56,782 nt of DNA, from contig NZ_LPNR01000082.1 in assembly GCF_019266065.1 (NCBI RefSeq), positions 1 through 56,782 on the forward strand, read 5' to 3'. The notes beneath the pieces are model-generated. The model was not told where the DNA came from and ran no database searches. It saw only the letters and a program-made list of their open reading frames with translations. Shown one piece after another: positions 41,875 through 48,780 of this stretch (within the stretch, counting starts at the first letter, position 1; each line of letters opens with the position of its first letter). The stretch is from Nocardia sp. MH4. Lineage in GTDB: Bacteria > Actinomycetota > Actinomycetes > Mycobacteriales > Mycobacteriaceae. Made by a program: the position numbers and the translations under genes.

Positions 41875-43095
41875 ATGTCGCTGTTCGATCTCTCCGAGCG
41901 CGCCGAGAAATACCGCGCGGACCTGCTCGTGTTCATGGACGAGCACGTCTACCCCGCCGAAGCCGTCTACGACGAGCAGATGCGGGAGTCCGGCGACCCG
42001 CACTTCCAGCCGCCGATCCTCGAGGAGCTCAAGGCCGAGGCCAAGCGGCGCGGTCTGTGGAATCTCTTCCATCCGCATCCCGGTCGCGGCCCCGGCCTGA
42101 CCAACCTCGAGTACGCGCCGCTCGCCGAGATCATGGGCCGCAGCCATCTCGCCTCGGAGGCCTGCAACTGCAACGCCCCCGACACCGGGAACATGGAGGT
42201 GCTCGAGCTGTTCGGCACCGAGGAGCACAAGAAGAAGTACCTCGAACCGCTGCTCGACGGCACCATGGCCTCCGCGTTCGCGATGACCGAACCCGGCGTG
42301 GCCAGCTCCGACGCCACCAATGTGGAACTGTCGATGGTGCGCGACGGCGAGGAGTACGTCCTCAACGGCCGCAAGTGGTTCGCCACCAACGCTTTGCACC
42401 GCAACTGCAAGGTGCTGATCGTGATGGGCAAGACCGATCCGACCGCCGCGCCGCACCGACAGCAGTCGATGATGGTCGTCCCGATCGACGCGCCGGGCGT
42501 CACGATCGTGCGCGGTTTGCCGGTGTTCGGCTACCAGGAGCGCGAGGGCCACGCCGAGATCGATTTCACCGATGTCCGCGTGCCGGTGGCCGACGTACTG
42601 AAGGGTGAGGGCGAGGGCTTCGCGATCAGTCAGGCCCGGCTCGGGCCCGGCCGCATCCACCACTGCATGCGCAGCATCGGCATGGCCGAGCGCGCGCTGG
42701 AGATGATGTGCAAGCGGGCGCAGTCGCGCGTCACCTTCGGCAAGCCGATCGCCGAGAACGCCAATATCCAGGACTGGATCGCCGAGTCGCGCATCGAGAT
42801 CGAGATGATCCGGCTGCTCACGCTCAAGGCCGCGCACCTGATGGACACCGTCGGCAACAAGGAAGCCCGCACCGAGATCGCCGCCATCAAGGTGGCCGCG
42901 CCGACCATCGCGCTGAAGGTCCTCGACCGCGCGATCCAGGTGCACGGCGCCGGTGGCGTCACCGACGACTTCCCCCTCGCGATGGCCTGGGCCCAGCTGC
43001 GCACCCTGCGCCTGGCCGACGGCCCCGACGAGGTGCACAAGCGCGCCATCGCGCGCCAGGAACTGAGCAAGTACCGCAGCAAGGAGAGCAACTGA
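41875..43095 (+). CDS. Acyl-CoA dehydrogenase, ACAD10/11- and LvaC-like
   Basis: A 406-residue FAD-dependent acyl-CoA dehydrogenase. It has the FAD/substrate loops [29 protein letters not shown], and [14 protein letters not shown]. The family's usual catalytic segment, with Glu in YEGT, reads [17 protein letters not shown], giving Asp where the base normally sits; this variant is characteristic of the ACAD10/ACAD11 and related bacterial branch. The start is ATG 41875 behind GGGAG. It overlaps the SDR gene by one base (TGATG). With the kinase encoded two genes later it recalls the LvaA/LvaC pair of levulinate catabolism, which removes a phosphorylated 4-hydroxyl from an acyl-CoA; that role is inferred. 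Confidence 0.9.
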   Translation: MSLFDLSERAEKYRADLLVFMDEHVYPAEAVYDEQMRESGDPHFQPPILEELKAEAKRRGLWNLFHPHPGRGPGLTNLEYAPLAEIMGRSHLASEACNCNAPDTGNMEVLELFGTEEHKKKYLEPLLDGTMASAFAMTEPGVASSDATNVELSMVRDGEEYVLNGRKWFATNALHRNCKVLIVMGKTDPTAAPHRQQSMMVVPIDAPGVTIVRGLPVFGYQEREGHAEIDFTDVRVPVADVLKGEGEGFAISQARLGPGRIHHCMRSIGMAERALEMMCKRAQSRVTFGKPIAENANIQDWIAESRIEIEMIRLLTLKAAHLMDTVGNKEARTEIAAIKVAAPTIALKVLDRAIQVHGAGGVTDDFPLAMAWAQLRTLRLADGPDEVHKRAIARQELSKYRSKESN

Positions 43096-43877
43096 TGACC
43101 GGACTCGACCTGACCGGGCGCACCGCCATCGTCACCGGCGCCTCGCGCGGCATCGGGCTGGCGATCGCCCGGTCCATCGCCGCGGCGGGCGGGACCGTCG
43201 TACTGACCGCGCGCACCCAGGAAGCCGCCGACGCGGCCGCCGCGCAGGTGGACGGCACCGCCCTCGGTGTCGCCGCGCACGCCACGGACGAGGAAGCGGC
43301 TCGCCGGTGCGTCGAGCTGACCGTGGAGCGCTTCGGCAGCGTCGACATCCTGGTCAACAACGCGGGCACCAACCCCGCCTTCGGCCCGGTGACCGGCCAG
43401 GACCACGGGCGGTTCGCCAAGACCTTCGACGTGAACGTGTGGGCACCGATCCTGTGGACCTCGCTGGTCACCACGGCCTGGATGGGCGAGCACGGCGGCG
43501 CCGTCGTGAACACGACGTCGATCGGCGGGCTGACCCTGGAGCCCGACATCGGCCTGTACAACGCGTCCAAGGCCGCGCTGATCCATCTGACCAAGCAGAT
43601 GGCGCTGGAACTGTCGCCGAAGGTGCGCGTCAACGCGATCGCGCCGGGCGTCGTCCGCACCAAGCTGGCCGAGGCCCTGTGGAAGAACCATGAGGAGTCG
43701 GTCGCCGGCGCCACCGCGCTGGACCGGATCGGCGAGCCCGAGGACATCGGCGCCGCCGTGGCGTTCCTCGTCTCCGACGCCGCGAGCTGGATCACCGGCG
43801 AGGTCATGGTGATCGACGGCGGGCAGCGGCTCGGCGACGCGCCGCTGTTCCGGAGCGGAGCATCGCTCGGTGTCTGA
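43095..43877 (+). CDS. SDR-family oxidoreductase
   Basis: A 260-residue short-chain dehydrogenase, starting at the ATG that overlaps the dehydrogenase stop codon. It has VTGASRGIGLAIARSI (glycine motif), NNAGTN, the catalytic Ser in NTTSIGG and YNASKAAL (Tyr-x3-Lys), and ends with the C-terminal substrate region. It has 3-hydroxyacyl-CoA or 3-oxoacyl reductase relatives. In a beta-oxidation-like operon it would oxidise or reduce a hydroxyacyl intermediate. The stop overlaps the next gene's GTG by 8 nt. Confidence 0.92.
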   Translation: MTGLDLTGRTAIVTGASRGIGLAIARSIAAAGGTVVLTARTQEAADAAAAQVDGTALGVAAHATDEEAARRCVELTVERFGSVDILVNNAGTNPAFGPVTGQDHGRFAKTFDVNVWAPILWTSLVTTAWMGEHGGAVVNTTSIGGLTLEPDIGLYNASKAALIHLTKQMALELSPKVRVNAIAPGVVRTKLAEALWKNHEESVAGATALDRIGEPEDIGAAVAFLVSDAASWITGEVMVIDGGQRLGDAPLFRSGASLGV

Positions 43878-44907
43878 CACACGTGACGTCGTCGGGATCG
43901 ACCCGGCCGCGGTGACCGGCTGGTTCGGCACGCTCGGCATCGGGTGCGCCGCACCGCTGCGCTTCGACCGGATCGGGCTCGGCCAATCGAACCTGACCTA
44001 CCTGGTCACCGATGCCGAAGACCGGCGGTGGGTATTGCGCAGGCCGCCGCTCGGCACGTTGCTGGCCTCGGCCCACGATGTGGTGCGGGAAGCGCGGATC
44101 ATCGCCGCGCTCGAGTCCACCGAGGTGCCGGTGCCGCGGATCTTCGGGGTGCTCGCCGATCCGGACGTGGTCGACGCGCCGCTGGTGCTGATGGAGTACG
44201 TCGACGGGCAGGTGGTCGACACCATGCCGATCGCGGAATCGCTCACGCCGCAGCGCCGCCGGGCCATCGCGGAATCGCTGCCGCGCACGCTCGCGCGCAT
44301 CCATGCGGTCGACCCGGCCGCCGTCGGCCTGGCCGACCTCGCCGCGCACACCCCGTACGCGCCGCGTCAGCTCAAGCGCTGGAGCGGTCAGCTGGAACGG
44401 TCCAAGACCAGGGACCTGCCCGAGCTCGACGACCTCACCCGCCGCCTCGCCGCCGCGGTGCCGGAGCAGACCGAAGTGTGTCTCGTGCACGGCGATTTCC
44501 ATCTCCGCAACGTCATCACCTCGCGCGAGACCGGTGCCGTGACGGCCGCGCTGGACTGGGAACTGTCCACCCTCGGCGACCCGCTGGCCGATATGGGCAG
44601 CATGCTCGCCTACTGGGCAGAGCCGGGCGAGCTGATCGGCGGCGACTTTCCCGCGTCCGCGCTCGACGGCTTCCCGAACCGCGCCGAGATGTCGCGGATG
44701 TACCTCGAGCTGACCGGCCGCGACCCGGCCGCGCTGCGGTACTGGCAGGTCCTGGGCCTGTGGAAGCTCGCGATCATCGCCGAGGGCGTGCTGCGCCGGG
44801 CACAGGACACCCCCGCGAACAAGGCGGCGGCGGGCACGCCGACCGTCGAACGCATCGACGCCGTGGTGCGGCTGGCCCGCGACGTCGCCGACGACGCCGG
44901 AATCTGA
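43870..44907 (+). CDS. APH-family kinase (LvaA/ACAD10-kinase-like)
   Basis: A 345-residue aminoglycoside-phosphotransferase-fold kinase that starts at GTG 43870. It has a nucleotide-binding N-lobe (LGQSNLTYLVTDAEDRRWVLRRPP), the catalytic loop VHGDFHLRNVI (HGDFHxxN) and the metal-binding DWELSTLGDP, so the catalytic machinery is intact. Members of this branch are found fused to, or beside, ACAD10/11-type dehydrogenases; the bacterial LvaA phosphorylates a 4-hydroxyacyl-CoA. Here it is in one translationally overlapping operon with the dehydrogenase and SDR. It is unlikely to be an antibiotic-resistance enzyme. Confidence 0.9.
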   Translation: MSDTRDVVGIDPAAVTGWFGTLGIGCAAPLRFDRIGLGQSNLTYLVTDAEDRRWVLRRPPLGTLLASAHDVVREARIIAALESTEVPVPRIFGVLADPDVVDAPLVLMEYVDGQVVDTMPIAESLTPQRRRAIAESLPRTLARIHAVDPAAVGLADLAAHTPYAPRQLKRWSGQLERSKTRDLPELDDLTRRLAAAVPEQTEVCLVHGDFHLRNVITSRETGAVTAALDWELSTLGDPLADMGSMLAYWAEPGELIGGDFPASALDGFPNRAEMSRMYLELTGRDPAALRYWQVLGLWKLAIIAEGVLRRAQDTPANKAAAGTPTVERIDAVVRLARDVADDAGI

Positions 44908-44919
44908 CAGGAGATCATC

Positions 44920-45903
44920 ATGAAGGCTTGGCAGGTGCGCGAACTCGGCGAACCGCGCGAGGTGCTGCGGCTCGACGACGTCGACGACCCCGTCGCGGGC
45001 CCCGGCCAGGTGCTGGTGCGGGTGCTGGCCGCCCCGGCCAACTTCCCGGACGTGCTGCTGTGCCGAGGGCAGTATCAGATCAAGCCGCCGCTGCCGTTCA
45101 CGCCCGGTGTGGAGCTGTGCGGCACGGTGGTGGCGGTGGGCGCCGATGTCACCCGGTGCGCGGTCGGCGATCGGGTCGTCGGCACCACGACGCTGCCCGG
45201 CGGCGCGTTCGCCGAACTGGCGGTCCTGGACGCGGACAACGTCTTTCCCGCACCGGCGGCGCTCGACGACGCCGAGGCGGCCGCGCTGTCCATCGGCTAC
45301 CAGACGAGCTGGTTCGCGCTGCACCGGCGCACCCAGCTGATGGCGGGCGAGACGCTGCTGGTGCACGCGGCCGCGGGCGGCGTCGGCAGCACCGCCGTGC
45401 AGCTGGGCAAGGCCGCGGGCGCGACGGTGATCGGCGTGGTGGGCGGTCCGGACAAGGCCGAGTACTGCCGCCGCCTCGGCGCCGACCTCGTCATCGATCG
45501 GCACACCGAGGACTTCGTGCCGATCGTGAAGGAGTTCACCGGCGGGCGCGGCGCGGACGTGATCTACGACCCGGTCGGCGGCGACGCCTACGCCAAGTCG
45601 ACCAAATGCGTCGCCTTCGAGGGCCGCATCCTGGTGATCGGCTTCGCCGGCGGCACCATCCCGCAGCCCGCGCTCAACCACGCGCTGATCAAGAACTACT
45701 CGATCATCGGTCTGCACTGGGGCCTGTACAAGCAGTACAACCAGCAGGCGATCGCGGACTGCCACGCCGAACTGACCCGGCTGGCCGCCGAGGGACAGCT
45801 GAAACCGCTGATCAGCGAGCGGCTTTCGCTGGCCGAGGTGCCCGATGGCCTCGGCAGGCTCGGCGACGGCAGCACGGTCGGTCGCGTCGTCTTCCAGCCC
45901 TGA
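44920..45903 (+). CDS. NADPH:quinone oxidoreductase-type zinc-free MDR enzyme
   Basis: A 327-residue medium-chain dehydrogenase/reductase of the quinone oxidoreductase (QOR) branch. It lacks the zinc-ligand pattern. The Rossmann motif is HAAAGGVGSTAVQLGK near residue 150, followed by VVGGPDKAEYCRRLGADLVI. It opens MKAWQVRELGEPREVLRL, typical of QOR relatives, which reduce quinones or enoyl thioesters with NADPH. It follows the kinase by 12 bp and is probably the last member of the operon, before an internal promoter for the TetR gene. Confidence 0.92.
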   Translation: MKAWQVRELGEPREVLRLDDVDDPVAGPGQVLVRVLAAPANFPDVLLCRGQYQIKPPLPFTPGVELCGTVVAVGADVTRCAVGDRVVGTTTLPGGAFAELAVLDADNVFPAPAALDDAEAAALSIGYQTSWFALHRRTQLMAGETLLVHAAAGGVGSTAVQLGKAAGATVIGVVGGPDKAEYCRRLGADLVIDRHTEDFVPIVKEFTGGRGADVIYDPVGGDAYAKSTKCVAFEGRILVIGFAGGTIPQPALNHALIKNYSIIGLHWGLYKQYNQQAIADCHAELTRLAAEGQLKPLISERLSLAEVPDGLGRLGDGSTVGRVVFQP

Positions 45904-45907
45904 GCGC

Positions 45908-45914
45908 TATAAAT
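45908..45914 (+). promoter_or_regulatory. -10 element of a leaderless promoter for the second TetR gene
   Basis: TATAAAT lies 5 nt before ATG 45920, with no Shine-Dalgarno. This spacing places transcription start at or next to the ATG. No strong -35 was found. Confidence 0.5.
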
Positions 45915-45919
45915 ACTGC

Positions 45920-46597
45920 ATGGACGACACCGACAGCGAAGGCGCGCTGCCCTCGATGGCGCGCACTTCGCTGCTGCGTGAACTACCCGCCACCCCGCGC
46001 GGTCTGCGGACGCGGGCGGCCCTGATCGACGCGGGCCGCAAGGTCTTCGAGCGGCTGGGTTATCTCGACACCCGGCTGGTCGACATCACCCAGGAAGCCA
46101 ACTGCTCCTCGGGCACCTTCTACACCTATTTCGCCGGCAAGGAAGAGATCTTCGCGGCGATCCTGGAGCACGCCCAGGAGGACATGCTGCATCCCGGTAT
46201 GCAGCATGTGGCCGGTGACGACGACCCGGCCTCCATCGTCGAGGCGAGCAACCGCGCCTACTTCGAGGCCTACCGGCGCAATGCCAAGCTGATGGGCCTG
46301 CTCGAGCAGGTCGCCACGATCGATCCCGAGTTCAGCAAGCTGCGCCAGAACCGCGCCGACGCCTTCATCCAGCGCAACGCCCGCAGCATCGCCGACCTGC
46401 AGAAGCGCGGCCTGGCCGACCCGGATCTCGACCCGATGCTCACCTCCCGCGCCCTCTCGGGCATGGTCAGCCGCCTGGCCTTCAACTACTTCGTCGTCGC
46501 CGACGGCCACCTCGACGGCGAACCCCGCCCCCTGGAAGACATCGTCTACACCGTCACCCGCCTCTGGGTGAACGCCCTGCGCATGCCCACCCGCTGA
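45920..46597 (+). CDS. TetR-family transcriptional regulator
   Basis: A 225-residue regulator. It opens MDDTDSEGALPSMARTSLLR; the helix-turn-helix is LIDAGRKVFERLGYLDTRLV followed by ITQEANCSSGTFYTYFAGKE. The ligand domain resembles fatty-acid-type TetR regulators. I start it at ATG 45920; MARTSLL at 45956 is an alternative. It is the last gene of the catabolic block and may respond to its substrates; the operator is unknown, but the TTGACGTCAA palindromes at 37844 and 41812 could belong to either of the two TetR proteins. It ends in a strong terminator. Confidence 0.9.
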   Translation: MDDTDSEGALPSMARTSLLRELPATPRGLRTRAALIDAGRKVFERLGYLDTRLVDITQEANCSSGTFYTYFAGKEEIFAAILEHAQEDMLHPGMQHVAGDDDPASIVEASNRAYFEAYRRNAKLMGLLEQVATIDPEFSKLRQNRADAFIQRNARSIADLQKRGLADPDLDPMLTSRALSGMVSRLAFNYFVVADGHLDGEPRPLEDIVYTVTRLWVNALRMPTR

Positions 46598-46602
46598 CGA
46601 GA

Positions 46603-46636
46603 AAATCCCCTCGACCAGGAACTGGTGAGGGGATTT
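46603..46636. terminator. Hairpin with 15 base pairs and one bulge
   Basis: AAATCCCCTC at 46603-46612 and ACCAG (46614-46618) pair with CTGGT and GAGGGGATTT (46622-46636) around GAA. It lies after the TetR stop and just beyond the tRNA-Phe gene on the other strand. Confidence 0.88.
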
Positions 46637-46638
46637 CG

Positions 46639-46715
46639 TGGTGGCCAGGGCCGGGATCGAACCGGCGACCTTCCGCTTTTCAGGCGGACGCTCGTACCAA
46701 CTGAGCTACCTGGCC
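46639..46715 (-). tRNA. tRNA-Phe (anticodon GAA), CCA encoded
   Basis: Read on the minus strand: acceptor stem GGCCAGG paired with CCTGGCC, anticodon loop CTGAAAA with GAA, T-loop TTCGATC, discriminator A, then CCA (46641-46639). The clear structure gives high confidence. It is the last of a Glu-Asp-Phe tRNA group. Confidence 0.97.
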
Positions 46716-46744
46716 GCAGGCACCCGTACTGAATGCCATACGCG

Positions 46745-46768
46745 AAGCGCCGGATCACTCCGGCGCTT
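46745..46768. terminator. Hairpin between tRNA-Asp and tRNA-Phe, 9-bp perfect stem
   Basis: AAGCGCCGG at 46745-46753 pairs with CCGGCGCTT at 46760-46768 around ATCACT. It lies just downstream of tRNA-Asp on the minus strand and may mark its 3' processing or termination. Confidence 0.7.
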
Positions 46769-46773
46769 ACTTG

Positions 46774-46847
46774 CGACCCTGACGGGACTCGAACCCGCGA
46801 CCTCCGCCGTGACAGGGCGGCGCGCTAACCAACTGCGCCACAGGGCC
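46774..46847 (-). tRNA. tRNA-Asp (anticodon GUC), second copy
   Basis: Identical in sequence to the tRNA-Asp at 37686-37759. Acceptor GGCCCTG/CAGGGTC, anticodon loop CTGTCAC, discriminator G, no encoded CCA. Confidence 0.97.
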
Positions 46848-46874
46848 TTGCTGTACTACACAGTCCGAAGACTG

Positions 46875-46947
46875 TACCCCCTACGGGATTCGAACCCGCG
46901 CTACCGCCTTGAAAGGGCGGCGTCCTAGGCCGCTAGACGAAGGGGGC
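46875..46947 (-). tRNA. tRNA-Glu (anticodon UUC)
   Basis: Read on the minus strand: acceptor GCCCCCT pairs with AGGGGGT (one G-U at position 1-72, usual for actinobacterial tRNA-Glu), anticodon loop CTTTCAA with TTC, T-loop TTCGAAT. First of the Glu-Asp-Phe group. Confidence 0.96.
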
Positions 46948-47039
46948 TCGTCCCGGATCTCTCCGGACCGGCTTTCAACGTTTCCGTTGGGAGCTCGCAT
47001 AGCTTATGACAGGTGTGCGCAGACTTCCAAATCGGCTGG

Positions 47040-47711
47040 TCAGGCGCCCAAACCGAGGTCGTCCAGGCGCGCCTGAGAACGCCACCCGTCGCTGCGGAAG
47101 TTCTGGATCCACACCGGGGTCGCCATCGCCTCCACGATAACCTCCAGCACCTCGGCGAACCGGGCGCGCAGGTCGGCGGCCGACCCGTTGGCGATCGGGT
47201 CGACCAGATAGCGCTGGCCGGCCAGGGCCGCGGAGAGGGTGCGGGTGAAGCGATCGGGGTCGGCGTCGGCGCGCAGCTGCCCGTCGTCGATCGCGCGCAC
47301 CGCCAGCACCCGGGTGGCCCGGCCGACGATGCGGCCGCCACCGTTGCCCGCGTCGCGGTGGAACTCGGGCTCGATCACGAGCCGGTACTCGGCCTGCACG
47401 ATGGTGTCGTGCTCGAGCCGCAGCGCGATCTCGTCGACCATCCCGTGCAGGACGTCGAGCGGCCCCAGATCGGCGCGGGCCAGCCAGCGCTCCGCACAGA
47501 TGCGGTAGCGCTCGACCGCGGTCTCCAGGACCGCGCGCGCCAGATCCTCCTTGGAGTCGAAGTGGAAGTACATCGCGCCCTTGGTCGCGCGCGAACCCTC
47601 CAGAATGCGGTTGAGGGATGCCGCGGCATATCCACTCTTCCCGAACTCGACGGCCGCGGACTTGATTATCGCCGCGCGTGTCCGGCGCGCCCGCTCTTGC
47701 TGCCGTGCCAT
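47040..47711 (-). CDS. TetR-family regulator, gamma-butyrolactone-receptor (ScbR/ArpA)-like
   Basis: A 223-residue repressor. Its DNA-binding domain reads AAVEFGKSGYAAASLNRILE and then ATKGAMYFHFDSKEDLARAV. The TKGAMYFHFDSKEDLA segment is the hallmark of butyrolactone-type autoregulator receptors, in which a lactone signal releases DNA to switch on secondary metabolism. No butyrolactone synthase gene is visible here, so its ligand is uncertain. The palindrome CATAC-tttcg-GTATG at 47786-47800, about 75-90 bp upstream of its start, resembles an autoregulatory element. It sits beside a gene-poor region and a tRNA group. Confidence 0.9.
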   Translation of the reverse strand: MARQQERARRTRAAIIKSAAVEFGKSGYAAASLNRILEGSRATKGAMYFHFDSKEDLARAVLETAVERYRICAERWLARADLGPLDVLHGMVDEIALRLEHDTIVQAEYRLVIEPEFHRDAGNGGGRIVGRATRVLAVRAIDDGQLRADADPDRFTRTLSAALAGQRYLVDPIANGSAADLRARFAEVLEVIVEAMATPVWIQNFRSDGWRSQARLDDLGLGA

Positions 47712-47785
47712 GCTCGAAACGCCTCCGAACCTTCTCGTCGCTAACGATCAATAACCAACCGATAGCGCGAATTGTGGTTTTATTA

Positions 47786-47800
47786 CATACTTTCGGTATG
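47786..47800. promoter_or_regulatory. Candidate autoregulator box, CATAC-tttcg-GTATG
   Basis: A perfect 5-bp inverted repeat, in an AT-rich surround, upstream of the butyrolactone-receptor-like TetR gene. The ACATAC...GTATGA shape resembles autoregulatory elements of ArpA/ScbR-type repressors. Inference only. Confidence 0.5.
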
Positions 47801-48304
47801 AAATCTCGCAGAAAAGCCGGTACCCCTCCGGCTGGTATAGTTCGCCTGCCCGAGTGCGCCGCAGGGGGTGCACACTCGGGCCCAACTACCTGTGAGAACC
47901 GCCTCCTCCTGCGGTAACGACTGCCCCTTTGCCGAAGATTCGCGCGCCCACCGCGTGTGCCCCGGCACTTCGAACCCTCGATGAATTCCGCGACACCGCA
48001 CCCAGCACCGGGCCGTCGGATAACGCAGCACCCGTGATTGTTCCGAAATTCACCAGGCGATCACCGTACCCGCATTCCGCAGCCGACACGCGGCAAATGG
48101 AACACCCATCCGAACATCCGGTTCGGTTATCCAGTCCAGCAAACGAGGCGCAACCGAATTGGTTTCGTAAGCTACGAATTCCATAGGCGCACAGCCCGGT
48201 TGACCCGGCCCACCACCCGCGCGCGAACCCCCTGCTGTTCGCCCGCCGGTCGCGAGACCCGCGCCCACACCGGACCACCTCATCGGCCACGAAACCCCTG
48301 CTCA

Positions 48305-48335
48305 TCGAAAACTGTTGCGATACAACAGTATTCGA
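48305..48335. repeat. 13-bp inverted repeat with 5-nt spacer
   Basis: TCGAAAACTGTTG at 48305-48317 is matched by its reverse complement at 48323-48335 with one mismatch. Length and spacing fit a dimeric repressor's operator. No nearby start codon leads into a credible gene on either strand. Confidence 0.7.
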
Positions 48336-48506
48336 TACCATGCCGACGCCGGAAGCGCGAACGGTGATGGGTACCAGTTGTTTACCACGAATCGTCGGAC
48401 TCCGACGGTTCGTTACCGGCGCCCACCAGCGCCGACCCCGGGCCGCGACGGGGCCGGGGACCGGTATTCGGCCCGACGGCACGGTGTCGGTTAGACTCCC
48501 CACCGC

Positions 48507-48582
48507 GCCCCTTTAGCTCAGTTGGTAGAGCTGGTGACTTTTAATCACTAGGTCGTAGGTTCGAGTCCTACAGGGGGCACCA
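48507..48582 (+). tRNA. tRNA-Lys (anticodon UUU), CCA encoded
   Basis: Acceptor GCCCCTT pairs with AGGGGGC, anticodon loop CTTTTAA with TTT, T-loop TTCGAGT, discriminator A, then CCA at 48580-48582. TAGACT at 48492-48497 is a possible -10. The tRNA gene lies at the boundary of the gene-poor region and the TIR-WD40 gene. Confidence 0.97.
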
Positions 48583-48780
48583 TGATTTTTCCTGGTTGAC
48601 CTGCGGGGATAGGCACTGCGAGCCATCGAGGCCGCCCGCAGGCCACGACTTCGCGCGGGTACCACCGCCGAGACATCCCGCCGACAATCACTCCCGAGGC
48701 TCGCTCGTCGAGATTCCCCGTGCGTGGACCCCGAGGTCCGCCGGCGCGAGTTCTTGTGATTCCCGCCACGCTCAGCGGTG

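Larger units (their letters stand above)
47712..48506. other. Gene-poor, palindrome-rich region before tRNA-Lys
   Basis: About 795 bp without a convincing gene. ORFs of 60-205 codons occur on both strands, but with poor codon bias and no family resemblance. The base composition is less GC-rich than the rest. It holds several inverted repeats, four of them with 5-nt spacers: CATAC at 47786-47800, CCGAAC at 48110-48126, TTCGT at 48164-48178 and a 13-bp one at 48305-48335. A further hairpin, CCCGAGTG/CACTCGGG, is at about 47849-47880. It may carry several operators, a small RNA, or decayed accessory DNA. Confidence 0.6.

Noticed and set aside
43870..44907. APH-like gene as an aminoglycoside resistance determinant
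   Set aside because: Its sequence and overlapping operon with acyl-CoA dehydrogenase and SDR genes point to a metabolic kinase.
47886..48503. 205-codon ORF on the minus strand in the gene-poor region
   Set aside because: Irregular codon use, several rare-for-GC-rich codons, many scattered Cys, and no family resemblance. It overlaps the 13-bp palindrome. Recorded as intergenic instead.
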